A DNA stretch of 64,000 nt from Roseiarcus sp963806935. Its GTDB lineage: Bacteria; Pseudomonadota; Alphaproteobacteria; Rhizobiales; Beijerinckiaceae. The notes beneath the pieces were generated by a model. The model did no database searches. It worked only from the letters and a program-made list of their open reading frames with translations, and was not told the origin of the DNA. The position numbers and the translations under genes were made by a program. This document shows, piece after piece, positions 1-9,333 of the stretch (position 1 is its first letter; each line of letters starts with the position of its first letter). The stretch is taken from positions 153,949 to 217,948 of the forward strand of contig CAWEAT010000011.1 in assembly GCA_963806935.1 (NCBI GenBank). The letters are read 5' to 3'.

Positions 1-263
1 TGAGAGAGCCCCGCACCGGTCATCGGATCGAGGAGAACAAGCCGTTCTTTGAGGATGTCGCCGCGGCGATCGCGGACGCTGGCGCCATCCTCATCGTCGG
101 CCCGGCGCAGGAGAAGGATTTCTTCGCCAAATTCCTCGCCGCGAAGCATCCCGCGATTCGCGCCCACGTCGAGGGGATCGAGAAAGCCGACCATCCGACC
201 GACGGCGAACTCATCGACTTCGCCCGCCGCTACGCAAAGGCCGCCGACCGCATGCGGCCTTGA
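1..263 (+). CDS. 'translational machinery protein' family, C-terminal part
   Basis: The gene enters from the left edge; 86 residues are readable in the frame starting at base 3, ending at TGA 261-263. The segment reads through an alpha/beta core with an ILIVGPAQEKDFF strand-turn, then VEGIEKADHPTDGELIDFA and a terminal YAKAADRM. That ending is typical of the eRF1-domain-like proteins annotated as 'translational machinery protein' in Proteobacteria, whose function is not established. The call rests on remembered family resemblance, not on a search. The start lies outside the window. Confidence 0.6.
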   Translation, partial: REPRTGHRIEENKPFFEDVAAAIADAGAILIVGPAQEKDFFAKFLAAKHPAIRAHVEGIEKADHPTDGELIDFARRYAKAADRMRP

Positions 264-305
264 TGGGTGGGACGTGAGGGGCGGCGGACGGAAAGGAGGT
301 GCGTG

Positions 306-1061
306 ATGGCCTATGAGCTCTTTTATTGGCCCAGTATCCAGGGCCGAGGCGAGTTCGTACGCCTCGCGCTGGAGGCGGCCGGCGCGCCTTACGTCGATGT
401 CGCCCGCGAGCGCGGGACCGGCCGCGGAGTCAAGGCGCTGATGGCGATCCTCGAAGGAAAGGCGGCGCCGTTCACGCCGTTTGCGCCGCCGATCCTGCGC
501 GACGGCGAGATCGTCGTCTCGCATGTCGCCAACATCCTCTTCTACCTCGGGCCGAAACTCGGGCTCGCACCGGCCGGCGAGGCAGCGCGCCTGTTCGCCC
601 ACGGGCTCGAGCTCACCATTACCGATTTCGTCGCCGAGATTCACGACACGCATCATCCGATCTCGACCGAGCTCTACTACGAGGACCAGAAGAAGGAGGC
701 CAAGGCCCGCACGGGCGCCTTCCTCGCCCATCGCGCGCCGAAATATCTCGGCTATTTCGAGCAGGTGCTGAACGACAATCCAGCGGGAAAGGCGCACGCG
801 GTGGGGGACAAACTGACCACCGAGGATCTCTCGCTGTTCCAGGTCTGGGCCGGCCTGTCTTATGCCTTCCCCCGCGCCTTCGCCGAGGCGGGCAGGCATT
901 ACCCGGCACTGGCCGCGCTGGTCGCCGAGGTCGCCGCCCATCCGAAGGTCGCCGCCTATCTCGCCTCGGAGCGCCGGATTCCCTTCAATGAATCCGGCGT
1001 GTTCCGCTGCTATCCGGCGCTCGATGAACGGCCGCCGAAGGCGGGGCGGCGCAAGCAGTAA
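306..1061 (+). CDS. glutathione S-transferase family protein
   Basis: A 251-residue cytoplasmic protein. It opens with YELFYWPSIQGRGEFVRLALE, the beta-alpha start of a GST thioredoxin-like N-domain, followed by a cis-Pro region (FAPPILRDG) and an SHVANILFYL segment that would contact glutathione. The C-terminal half is the all-helical GST domain. GSTs conjugate or transfer glutathione to electrophiles; the substrate cannot be read here. The ATG at 306 is chosen over an upstream one at 267 because AAGGAGGT (293-300) sits at the right distance and the protein begins at the conserved fold. It stands alone between unrelated genes. Confidence 0.85.
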   Translation: MAYELFYWPSIQGRGEFVRLALEAAGAPYVDVARERGTGRGVKALMAILEGKAAPFTPFAPPILRDGEIVVSHVANILFYLGPKLGLAPAGEAARLFAHGLELTITDFVAEIHDTHHPISTELYYEDQKKEAKARTGAFLAHRAPKYLGYFEQVLNDNPAGKAHAVGDKLTTEDLSLFQVWAGLSYAFPRAFAEAGRHYPALAALVAEVAAHPKVAAYLASERRIPFNESGVFRCYPALDERPPKAGRRKQ

Positions 1062-1149
1062 CCGGCTGATTGGCTTTCGTCAGGTTACAATCCCCGCTTC
1101 GCTCGTTAGCTCAACTGTCCGAGCTCGGATGGCGCCCCAGCCTCGAGAC

Positions 1150-1178
1150 TTGACGGGAACATAAAAAGAACATATAGT
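1150..1178 (+). promoter_or_regulatory. sigma70 promoter overlapped by a LexA (SOS) box
   Basis: TTGACG (1150-1155) and TATAGT (1173-1178) are spaced by exactly 17 bases. Between and overlapping them is GAAC-ataaaaa-GAAC at 1157-1171, the GAAC-N7-GAAC (equivalently GTTC-N7-GTTC) direct repeat that alphaproteobacterial LexA binds. LexA on this site would cover the -10 region. The first start codon downstream with a Shine-Dalgarno is the small ORF at 1200, then dnaE at 1599. Promoter and box are seen directly; LexA control is inferred. Confidence 0.8.
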
Positions 1179-1199
1179 GAACTAGGCAAGATCGAGGAG

Positions 1200-1307
1200 A
1201 TGAAAATGCACATCGCTGTCCAAGCCATTCGCGACACGGCCGAACTCGCCTCGCTTGGCGCGTTTCTGATCATGATCGCGCTCGCCGCCCGCGCGCTCGG
1301 CGCGTGA
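1200..1307 (+). CDS. SOS-associated 35-aa hydrophobic small protein (SidA-like?)
   Basis: ATG at 1200 is preceded by GAGGAG (1194-1199 region) and gives 35 residues, starting MKMHIAVQAIRDTAELASLG and ending in a run AFLIMIALAARALGA that could span the membrane. It is 22 bases downstream of a promoter carrying a LexA box, and ends 291 bases before dnaE. Caulobacter SidA is a 29-residue, LexA-controlled inner-membrane division inhibitor that binds late divisome proteins; the size, single hydrophobic helix and promoter match that pattern. Sequence identity to SidA is not claimed. An alternative is an unrelated leader peptide for dnaE. The 1308-1598 gap holds no other gene that I can support. Confidence 0.6.
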   Translation: MKMHIAVQAIRDTAELASLGAFLIMIALAARALGA

Positions 1308-1598
1308 CCCGCGAGGATCGTCGGGCGCCGCGCGTCGAGTTTCGCTTACGAGCGGCGCGGCGACGCCGCGGCGGCGAGGAGCCGACGTTGAGTGCGAGCG
1401 AAATTGACCCAAAAGAGACCTTTAACCCACTGAAATCATTGCCGCGCGACCAACAAATCTGCACAAGCCCGAATCGCCGCGGGCGGCCCTCAATCTGCGC
1501 AGTGAGGGCGGCCTTTGCGCAAGACCATCCGCCCGCCGTCCCCATCATCCACAGGGCTAGGCCCTCGACCCATTCCCGCGCGCTTGCGACAATGATCC

Positions 1599-4500
1599 AT
1601 GGACCCCGCGATTCTCAAGGCCGTCGGCTTCGTGCATCTGCATGTGCACAGCGCATATTCGCTCCGCGAGGGAGCGCTTACGATCGAGACGCTCGCCAAG
1701 CTCGCCGCCGCCGACGCCATGCCGGCGCTGGCAATCGCCGACACTAATAACCTGTTCGGCGCCCTCGAGTTTTCGGAGAAGCTTGCCAAGGCGGGGGTCC
1801 AACCGATCATCGGCGCCCAAACGACGCTCGATTTCGCTGACGCCGCCCCCGCCTTGCTGCGCGCCGTCGAACGGGACGACGCGCGAGCTCCGATCGTACT
1901 GCTGGCGCAGAACGAAGCCGGCTACCGCAATCTAATGCGCCTCGTCTCGGGCTTATGGCTCGATCCGACCGACGGCGACGAGCCGCATATCGAGTTCGCC
2001 GCCTTGCGCGACACCGAGGGCCTCATTGCGCTCACCGGAGGGCCTGCCGGACCGATCGACCGGGCGCTGAGACGCGGGCTTGGCGACGTCGCCGAAACCC
2101 GGCTCAAGCGCCTCGTCGAGACGTTCGGCTCGCGCCTCTATGTCGAGATTTCAGCGTCACGGCCTCGACGGCGAGCGAGTGGTCGAGCCTGCGCTCATTG
2201 GACTCGCCGACCGCTTGGGGGTTCCCCTCGTCGCGACCAACGAGCCCTATTTCGCCTATGCCTCCGACTACGACGCCCATGACGCTCTGCTATGCGTCGC
2301 CGAAGGGGCGCTGGTCTCGGCGTTGGAACGGCGGCGCCTCTCGCCGGAGCATCGGTTCAAGACCCGCGCCGAGATGATCGAGCTTTTCGCCGACCTTCCC
2401 GAGGCGGTGGAAGCCAGCGTCGAGATTGCGGTGCGCTGCGCTTATCGGCCGCTGACGCGAAAGCCGATCCTGCCTCGCTTTTCAGTGGCCGGAGGCGCTG
2501 CTGTCGACGAGGAACAGGAGCTCAGGCGCCAGGCGCGTGAGGGCTTGCGCGCGCGTCTCGGCGCCCATGGCCTCGCGCCCGAACGCACGGCGGAGGACTA
2601 CGAGAAGCGCCTCGCCTTCGAGCTCGACGTCATCGTCAACATGACCTTCGCCGGCTATTTCCTCATCGTCGCTGATTTCATCCAATGGGCGAAGGCGCAA
2701 GGGATTCCGGTGGGGCCAGGCCGCGGTTCGGGCGCGGGCTCACTGGTCGCCTGGGCGCTCACGATCACCGACCTCGATCCGTTGCGCTTCGGCCTCCTGT
2801 TCGAGCGGTTCCTCAATCCTGAGCGGGTGTCGATGCCGGATTTCGACATCGATTTCTGCCAGGAGCGCCGCGACGAAGTGATCGCCTATGTGCGCGACCG
2901 CTACGGCGCTGATCGAGTGGCGCAGATCATCACCTTTGGCTCGTTTCTGGCCCGGGGCGTAGTCCGCAACGTCGGCCGGGTGCTCGAAATGCCGCTCGGC
3001 CAGGTCGACAAGCTCGCCAAGCTCGTGCCGCAGAACCCCGCCCATCCAGTGACGCTGAAGCAGGCGGTGGCCGACGAGCCACGGCTCCAGGAGGCGGCGA
3101 AAGCCGACGAGAAAGTCGCCCGGATGCTGGCGATCGCCGAGCGGCTCGAGGGCCTCTATTCCAACGCCTCAACCCATGCAGCCGGCGTCGTGATCGGCGA
3201 CCGGCCGCTGATCGAGCTCGCGCCGCTCTACCGCGATTCAAAGTCGGCGATGCCGGCGACGCAATTCAACATGAAATGGGTCGAACCGGCGGGGCTGGTG
3301 AAGTTCGACTTCCTCGGTCTGAAGACGCTGACCGTCCTCAAGCGGGCGGTCGATCTGCTGGCGCGGCGCGGCATCGCGGTCGACCTCGGCAAGATCCCGC
3401 TCGACGACGCGAAGACCTATCAGATGCTGGGCCGTGGCGAGGTGGTCGGCGTGTTCCAGGTGGAAAGCGGGGGCATGCGGAAGGCGCTGGTGGAGATGCG
3501 CGCTGACCGGTTCGAGGACCTGATCGCGCTGGTCGCGCTCTACCGCCCGGGGCCGATGGCCAACATTCCCGTGTACTGCGCTCGCAAGCTCGGCCGGGAA
3601 AAGGTCGAATACGACCATCCGCTCCTGGAGCCGATCCTCATGGACACCTTCGGCGTCATTACCTATCAGGAGCAGGTGCAACAGATCGCAAAGGATCTCG
3701 CTGGCTATTCACTGGCGCAGGCCGACATCCTGCGCCGCGCGATGGGCAAGAAGATCAAAAAGGAGATGGACGCGCAGCGCGAGCGTTTCGTAACGGGAGC
3801 GGTCGATCGCGGCATCGATAAAATAACCGCCGACGCTATTTTCGACGCCTGCGCCAAATTCGCGGAATACGGCTTCAACAAGTCGCATTCAGCGCCTTAC
3901 GCTTTCATCACCTACCAGACCGCGTGGTTCAAAGCCAACCATCCGGCTGAATTCCTCGCCGCCTCGATGACTCTGGACAAGTCGAACACCGACAAGCTCG
4001 CCGAGTTCCGCGCCGAGGCGCTGCGCCTCGGGATCAAGGTCGACGCCCCGTCGGTCAATGATTCGCTGGTCGATTTCGACGTGCGGGCGACCAACGGCGG
4101 GGGGCCGACGATCCATTACGCCCTGAGCGCGATCAAGGGTGTCGGCGAAGCCCAGGCTGACGCGCTGGTGTTGGCGCGTGGAAAGCGCGCGTTCGCTTCG
4201 CTCCGCGAGATGGCGGCGCGGCTCGATCCCCGCGCTGTCAACAAGAAGGCGCTTGAGAGCCTAGCCGCCGCCGGGGCGTTCGACTGCTTGGAGGGAGACC
4301 GCGCGAGCGCGTTTGCGGCGATCGAACCGATGCTGGCGATCGCCAGCCGCGGGGCTACAGAGAAGGCGGCGGGCCAGAACGCGCTCTTCGGCGAGACCGA
4401 GACCGAGCCTTTGGGGGCGCGTGCTGCGCCATGGCCGGATTCGGAGCGGCTCAGGCGCGAGTTCGATGCCGTCGGCTTTTTCCTCTCGGGCCATCCGCTC

Positions 4501-5058
4501 GAGGTTTATAAATCGGCTCTCAAGCGGCTCAGGGCCACGCGCTGGGCCGATTTCGCCCGCTCGGTGCGTGCCGGCGCCTCGACCGCGAGGCTTGGCGCGA
4601 CTGTCCTCGACCGCTACGAGCGGCGCGCGCGCAGCGGCGGCAAGATCGGCGTCGTGCAGCTGTCCGATCCGTCAGGCCGCTATGAGGCGATCCTGTTCCA
4701 GGAGGGGCTGAGCCAGTTCCGCGATCTTCTGGAGAAGGGCGCGGACGTGCTGGTGACGCTCCAGGCGGCGGTCGAGGGCGAGGACGTGCGGGCGCGGATC
4801 GTTAACGTCGAGCGGCTGACCGACGCCGCCGCCAAGGTGCAAAAGGGCCTCAGAGTGTTCGTTCGCGACGAGACCCCGCTCAATTCGATCGAGCGGCGCT
4901 TAAGCGCGCGCGGCGACGGCGAGGTATCGCTCGTGGTCATCCTCGGCCCACAGGACGGCGAGGTTGAAATCCGTCTGCCCGGCCGCTACGCGGTCAGCGC
5001 CGCAGTCGCCGGCGCGCTCAAAGCGGCGCCCGGCGTGGTCGCGGTGGAGCAGGTCTGA
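1599..5058 (+). CDS. dnaE: DNA polymerase III alpha subunit (DnaE1), one frameshift
   Basis: The replicative polymerase catalytic subunit, about 1150 residues, the usual DnaE1 length. N-terminal PHP domain begins FVHLHVHSAYS (residues 11-21). The catalytic palm holds PDFDIDFCQERRDEVI with the two active aspartates near residue 413, then fingers (YRPGPMANIP; GVITYQEQVQQIAKDLAGYS; NKSHSAPYAFITYQTAWFKANHP), HhH and OB-fold regions. Its N-terminal wording (NNLFGALEFSEKLAKAGVQPIIGAQ) is DnaE1, not the mutagenic DnaE2. The reading frame breaks once near 2148 within GAGATTTCAGCG: dropping one T restores LYVEI-QRHGLDGERVVEPAL. As dnaE1 is essential, a sequencing or assembly indel is more likely than a dead gene. 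The start follows a 291-base gap after the SOS-type small ORF. Confidence 0.93.
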
Positions 5059-5145
5059 AGCGGTGAGAAGCGCTTGCGCCAACGCGCCCGCTTCGCTATT
5101 GACGCCCCCGTCGCCCGCGGGATAACCCGCGCCTTGAGCGCCGAT

Positions 5146-5219
5146 TGGGGGATAGTTCAACGGTAGAACAGCGGACTCTGACTCCGTCAATCTTGGTTCG
5201 AATCCAGGTCCCCCAGCCA
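5146..5219 (+). tRNA. tRNA-Gln (CTG anticodon)
   Basis: A 74-base cloverleaf including the encoded CCA. Acceptor TGGGGGA pairs with TCCCCCA, followed by discriminator G and CCA (5217-5219). The anticodon loop reads ACTCTGACT with CTG in the middle; the T arm contains GGTTCGAATCC. It lies 87 bases after dnaE and 117 bases before an integrase gene, the arrangement seen when a mobile island uses a tRNA 3' end as its attachment site. Confidence 0.95.
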
Positions 5220-5335
5220 GCTTTTTCCTAAGCTCTTATAAAGGCTCAGCTTTCGCCCTAGCCGATTCTGCGGTTGGCGCCGATTGCTACAACTCGCTGC
5301 TACAAAGTCCGCGCCCGCGCGGCGAAGGCGCAGTT

Positions 5336-7777
5336 GTGGCTTCCATCGGAAACGTCGTGCAGCGGCGCGGCATTTTTCACTTTCGGCGCGTCGTCCCGAC
5401 CGACCTGCGCATCAGGATTGGGCGCTGCGAGCTCGTCCGCTCGCTCGCCACCGGCGACCCCCGCGATGCCAAGATGCGCGCGTCTCAGCTATACCTCGTC
5501 TCCGAACGCCTCTTTGTGGCCGTCCGACGGGATCCGATGCTAACCGACGCTCAACTGGCCGGCCTGGTTCAAGCTTTCTTTGTGCACGTCCTCGAAGAAG
5601 AGAACAGACGCCGGCTCTCAGGCTCCTATTTGACGGCGGAAGTTCGCGAGGCGAGGCGCGACTATTGGGACGCAGTCGCGGCGAAATCGAAGGAGTCGTT
5701 GGCGTGCAACCGTCTCGAAGACGCTTCGTGGGTCGCCGAGGCGATGCTTCGAAAGCAGCGCTTGCCGCGGTCGAGTCTGAGCCAAGGAGAAATTGCCCAG
5801 GTCAAGCAGGCGATGCTGCGTGCCGGCGTCGATCTCGCAGAGGCCTTGAAAGCAAGGTACGACGGCAACTTCAACTATGACCCGCGCGACAAATTACTCA
5901 AGCTAAAACTGGCCGAGGCGCCCCAACTCGGCGGCCCGGCGGCGACGCCTGCAGCGGCGACGACCGTTCAACAGACAGTTGCGCCCGGACCTTTGATGTC
6001 CGACGCTGGCAAAGCATTCCGAGAGCGCCAAGTCGCCACAAAGAGTTGGGACCTTCAAACCTCGGCGCAGGCTAGCATGGCAAGCGTTCTGCATGGCAGC
6101 GCCCGCACGACGCCGCGTATTCGAGCCGAGCTCCAAGCGTCGAAAGAGAGCGCCCGCTCCCTTGCAGCGCGCTACGACCTGAACCCCAAGACTGTGCGGA
6201 AGTGGCGCCAGCGGACCACGACGGCCGATGCGCCGATGGGGCCGAAGGCTCCGAAGAGCACGGTGCTGACGCCAGCCGAGGAAGCCATCGTGGTGGCGTT
6301 CCGCCAGAAGACGCTGTTGCCGCTGGACGACGTGCTGGGCTGCCTGAGGGATACCATTCCCAATCTCAGCCGGAGCGCCCTACACCGTTGCCTCCAGCGG
6401 CATGGGATCTCCAGGCTGCCCAAGCGAAGAGGCCAGCGAGCAAGCGCAACCGGTTCAAGAGCTACCAGATCGGCTATGTCCACATCGACAGCTGCGAACT
6501 GCGACACACCGACGGCAAGCTGGTCATGTTCCTGGCGATCGACCGGGTCTCGAAATTCACCTACGTCGAGTTCCACGACAGCGCCGGAAAGAAGGAGGGC
6601 GCAGCTTTTTTGAGAAATGTCGTGGCCGCCTTCCCCTACAAGATCCACACCGTGCTAACCGATAACGGTATGGCCTTCGCCGATCTGCCCAAGAATCGCG
6701 AAGGCCCCAGCCGGCGTTTCCTCGGCCCGCACATCTTCGATCGCGTCTGCATCGAACATGGGATCGAGCACCGGTTGGCCACATATCGTCTCTTCATCGA
6801 TGTATGTGGAGACAAGCCGATCGGTTCCTATTCTCGGCAGGATGCTGGCCGCTTTCGTGAGCAAATCGAAAGGCTGCCCAACGACTACGGGCGGTCCGCC
6901 GCCTCAAAATCTCTCCCCGTAGTTGCAATCACCGCAACGCACGCGGCTCTTCCCCCGGCGACCCGTTCCGCGGTGATTTCGCAGAAGACGGTAAAGCGCC
7001 ATTTCTCCGCTCTGTCAGCGCTCTGGGCCCAGGCAGTCCCAAAAGGCGAAGCCGCGGAGAATATCTTCAAGGGCTTCAGTTTCGCCGGGGGCAAGTCCCC
7101 AGTTGATCAACGGCAGATGTGGGACGGCGAGGCGCTTGCCGAACTTTTTGCAACGCCCGTCTGGAAGGGTTGCAAGTCGGAGGCGCGACGAACCAAGCCG
7201 GGGACGTACGTACTGAGGGACGCCCGATTTTGGCTGCCGCTCATCGCCGTATTCTGGGGCATGCGCGAGGAAGAAATCTGTCAGCTACAACTCGAAGATA
7301 TCCGTGAGGAAGCAGGAGATCTGGTTCATGGACATCAATGGCCGGGCGCCGCGCAAATTGAAAAACTCCGTGGCTGTTCGCAGAGTGCCGATCCACCCCG
7401 AGTTGATCCGGATCGGATTTCTCGATTGCGTGGACGCACAGCGCTCAAAGGGGATGAGCCGCGTATTCCCCGACCTCAAACCTGGCGGGGCGGACGGTCG
7501 ATTGGGACACGGCTTCGCGAAGTGGTTTAGTCGTTACCGCCAGGAGGTGGGTATCTTCCGCCCTGGGCTCGACTTTCACTCCTTCCGGCACACTGCAACG
7601 ACGCTGATGCACCAAGCCGGAATTGAGCATGCCGTTCTCGACCATTTGACGGGGCACGTCACCCCAGGCGAGACTTCACGCTATACGAAGGGTTCGATCT
7701 TGCCTCAGCTCGCAAGAGCCATAGAATCGATACGAATCAAGGTCGATTTTTCGGCTTTGTATGTCGGCTGTTGTTGA
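5336..7777 (+). pseudogene. tyrosine recombinase/integrase, split by an IS481 fragment
   Basis: Two parts of one site-specific integrase. The N-terminal part (5336 to about 6073) carries the short strand-rich start (NVVQRRGIFHFRRVVPTDLR) of phage/island integrases. After an IS481 piece the gene resumes at about 6777 with TYRLFIDVCGDKPIGSYSRQ, the normal core-binding continuation. Catalytic residues are all visible: Arg in FWGMREEEICQL, FHSFRHTATT (His-x-x-Arg), DHLTGH, and Tyr in TSRYTKGS. The frame also breaks near 7305-7320 (LEDIREEAG versus EIWFMDING). Lying next to tRNA-Gln, it was probably the integrase of an island inserted there. As it stands it cannot make a full protein. Confidence 0.88.
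6073..6777 (+). mobile_element. IS481-family transposase fragment inside the integrase
   Basis: From ATG 6077 the reading is MASVLHGSARTTPRIRAELQ, the characteristic IS481 transposase start, followed by a helix-turn-helix (LAARYDLNPKTVRKW) and HRCLQRHGISRLP. A frame break near 6430-6445 separates this from RNRFKSYQIGYVHIDSCEL (first catalytic Asp) and HTVLTDNGMAF (second Asp). The protein stops being recognisable after IEHGIEHRLA, before the third acidic residue, so about a third is missing. Edges are approximate, set by where integrase sequence stops and resumes; I did not identify terminal inverted repeats. Confidence 0.82.
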
Positions 7778-8310
7778 TCGGGGCCGCGAGACGCCAGTCT
7801 GCGCGACCGGTTCTCACGTTGGCATAGCTCGCTGCCGCCGGTCTCGCACGAACGCCGCTTATCGATGTCCGGGGTTCGAGGCGGCGCTCAAGACCCAAGG
7901 CAAGTACATCAGCCCGGTGCTCCTGGAGCTGGGGTGGCGGCGCAAACGGATATGGAGCACGACAGGGCAGTATCATCGCTACTGGGAACCGCCCCGCGGC
8001 GCACGGATTGACCGAGGTGCTGTGGCTAGGGGTGAAAAACTCCGGTGTCTCAGACGGTCGGAGTCGACGCAGAGCACCCGTTGCGGATCGCGGCCTTGGA
8101 CGCCTCAATTGGGCGGATAGCGGCCCTTGGCCGAACGGCAGGAAATGGGAGAATAGCGGGCGTAGAATGCTGCCACGGAAGGCGCGGAGTCCGCCCGAAG
8201 TAGACCTTCGTTTGTGGGGTCGCGAAGACGATCGGGCGTCGTGCAGCGCCGCCTTCGTCAGCCCCGCGCCTCAGAGGCGACAAAACTCGTCGCGGTCGTT
8301 AATGTGACGA
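7778..8310 (+). other. 533-bp stretch with no intact gene
   Basis: No complete gene is supported. A short plus-strand reading around 7880-8000 (KYISPVLLELGWRRKRIWS ... YHRYWEPP) resembles the C-terminal winged tail of phage or island primase/helicase proteins and may be a scrap of the element served by the neighbouring integrase; this is a guess. I looked for a copy of the tRNA-Gln 3' end that could serve as attR and did not see one here. Confidence 0.4.
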
Positions 8311-8377
8311 CTGCCGGGCGCTCGGCGTCGAAATCCCGCCGACGCTGCTCGAGGGCGCGGACGAGGTGATCGAATGA
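8311..8377 (+). pseudogene. C-terminal tail of a deleted ABC_sub_bind protein
   Basis: About 21 codons reading RALGVEIPPTLLEGADEVIE then TGA (8375-8377). This is the standard C-terminus of the binding proteins that follow, and its TGA overlaps the next ATG in the same ATGA arrangement. It is the leftover of another upstream array member, whose body is absent from the window. Confidence 0.8.
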
Positions 8378-9333
8378 GGCGGCGCGACTTTCTTGCCCTG
8401 ATGGGCTGCGCGGCTTCAGGGCCGCTCGGGGCTGCGGCGCAGAAGAAGCCGGCGCCAGTGATCGGAATGCTCGATCCCGACGTGAGCTTCGTCTTCGACG
8501 CCTTCGTCGAAGGCATGCGCGATCTCGGCTATGTCGAGGGGCGGAACATCGCCTATTCGCGCAAGGTCTTGCATGGGAACTTCGCCGTCGTCCCCGCGCT
8601 CGCGGCCGAGTTGGTCGATCAGAAGGTGGACGTCGTCGTGACGGTGTCTCCGTCGCTTATTCGCGCCGTCGAGCGCGCGTCGAATACGATGCCGATCGTA
8701 GTCCTCGCTAGCGCCGATCCCGTCTCGGCCGGCTTCGCCATAAGCTTCGCGCATCCCGGCGGCAATATCACGGGCGTGTCTTTCGTAGACGAAGAATTGG
8801 CCGCGAAGCGGCTCGATCTGTTGCACGCGCTGGTTCCCAATCTCCGCGACGTCGCCGTGTTCTGGTGGGGCGACCCGAAGGGCCAGGGCCTGACGTCCGC
8901 GGAGAGGGCCGGACAGGCGCTCGGCCTGCAACTTAACCGCTGGGAACTGGCGAGCGTGGACGCGTTCGAACCCGCGTTCCGGGAAGCCGCCGCGGCGAAG
9001 ATGGACGGGGCTTATGCGCTGGCCTATCCGTTCTTCAACGCGAACCGGGCCCGGTTCGCTGAACTCGCCGCGAAATACCGGCTGCCGGCGGTCTACGAAT
9101 CCGCGGACTACGTCCGCTCGGGGTGCCTGATGGGTTACGGGCCGGTGTTCACCGATATGGGTCGGCGCGGCGCCTATTTCGTTGACAGAATTCTGAAGGG
9201 GGACAAGCCCGGCGATCTACCCTTCGAAGTGACGACCAAGTTCGAGCTGTCGATCAATCTGAAAGCCGCCGAAGCGCTCGGTCTCGCCGTCCCGCCAACG
9301 CTGCTCGCCGGCGCCGCCCAGGTGATCGAATGA
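8374..9333 (+). CDS. ABC transporter substrate-binding protein, ABC_sub_bind family (array copy 1)
   Basis: A 319-residue periplasmic binding protein of the ABC_sub_bind (PF04392-type) family. It starts MRRRDFLALMGCAASGPLGA, a signal segment with a twin-arginine-like RRRDFLAL and a possible lipobox Cys. The body has the two-lobed fold markers: LGYVEGRNI, VVPALAAELVDQKVDVVVT, HPGGNITGVS, and the C-terminal KPGDLPFEVTTKFELSINLK and PPTLLAGAAQVIE. Ligands of this family are mostly unknown. It is the only fully open copy of the first three, overlaps both neighbours by ATGA, and no permease or ATPase gene accompanies it; a sensory role with the downstream kinase is possible. Confidence 0.85.
   Translation: MRRRDFLALMGCAASGPLGAAAQKKPAPVIGMLDPDVSFVFDAFVEGMRDLGYVEGRNIAYSRKVLHGNFAVVPALAAELVDQKVDVVVTVSPSLIRAVERASNTMPIVVLASADPVSAGFAISFAHPGGNITGVSFVDEELAAKRLDLLHALVPNLRDVAVFWWGDPKGQGLTSAERAGQALGLQLNRWELASVDAFEPAFREAAAAKMDGAYALAYPFFNANRARFAELAAKYRLPAVYESADYVRSGCLMGYGPVFTDMGRRGAYFVDRILKGDKPGDLPFEVTTKFELSINLKAAEALGLAVPPTLLAGAAQVIE

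Noticed and set aside
1150..5058. An SOS mutagenesis cassette (imuA-imuB-dnaE2) behind the LexA box
   Set aside because: The polymerase has DnaE1 sequence and length, and no imuA or imuB lies between.
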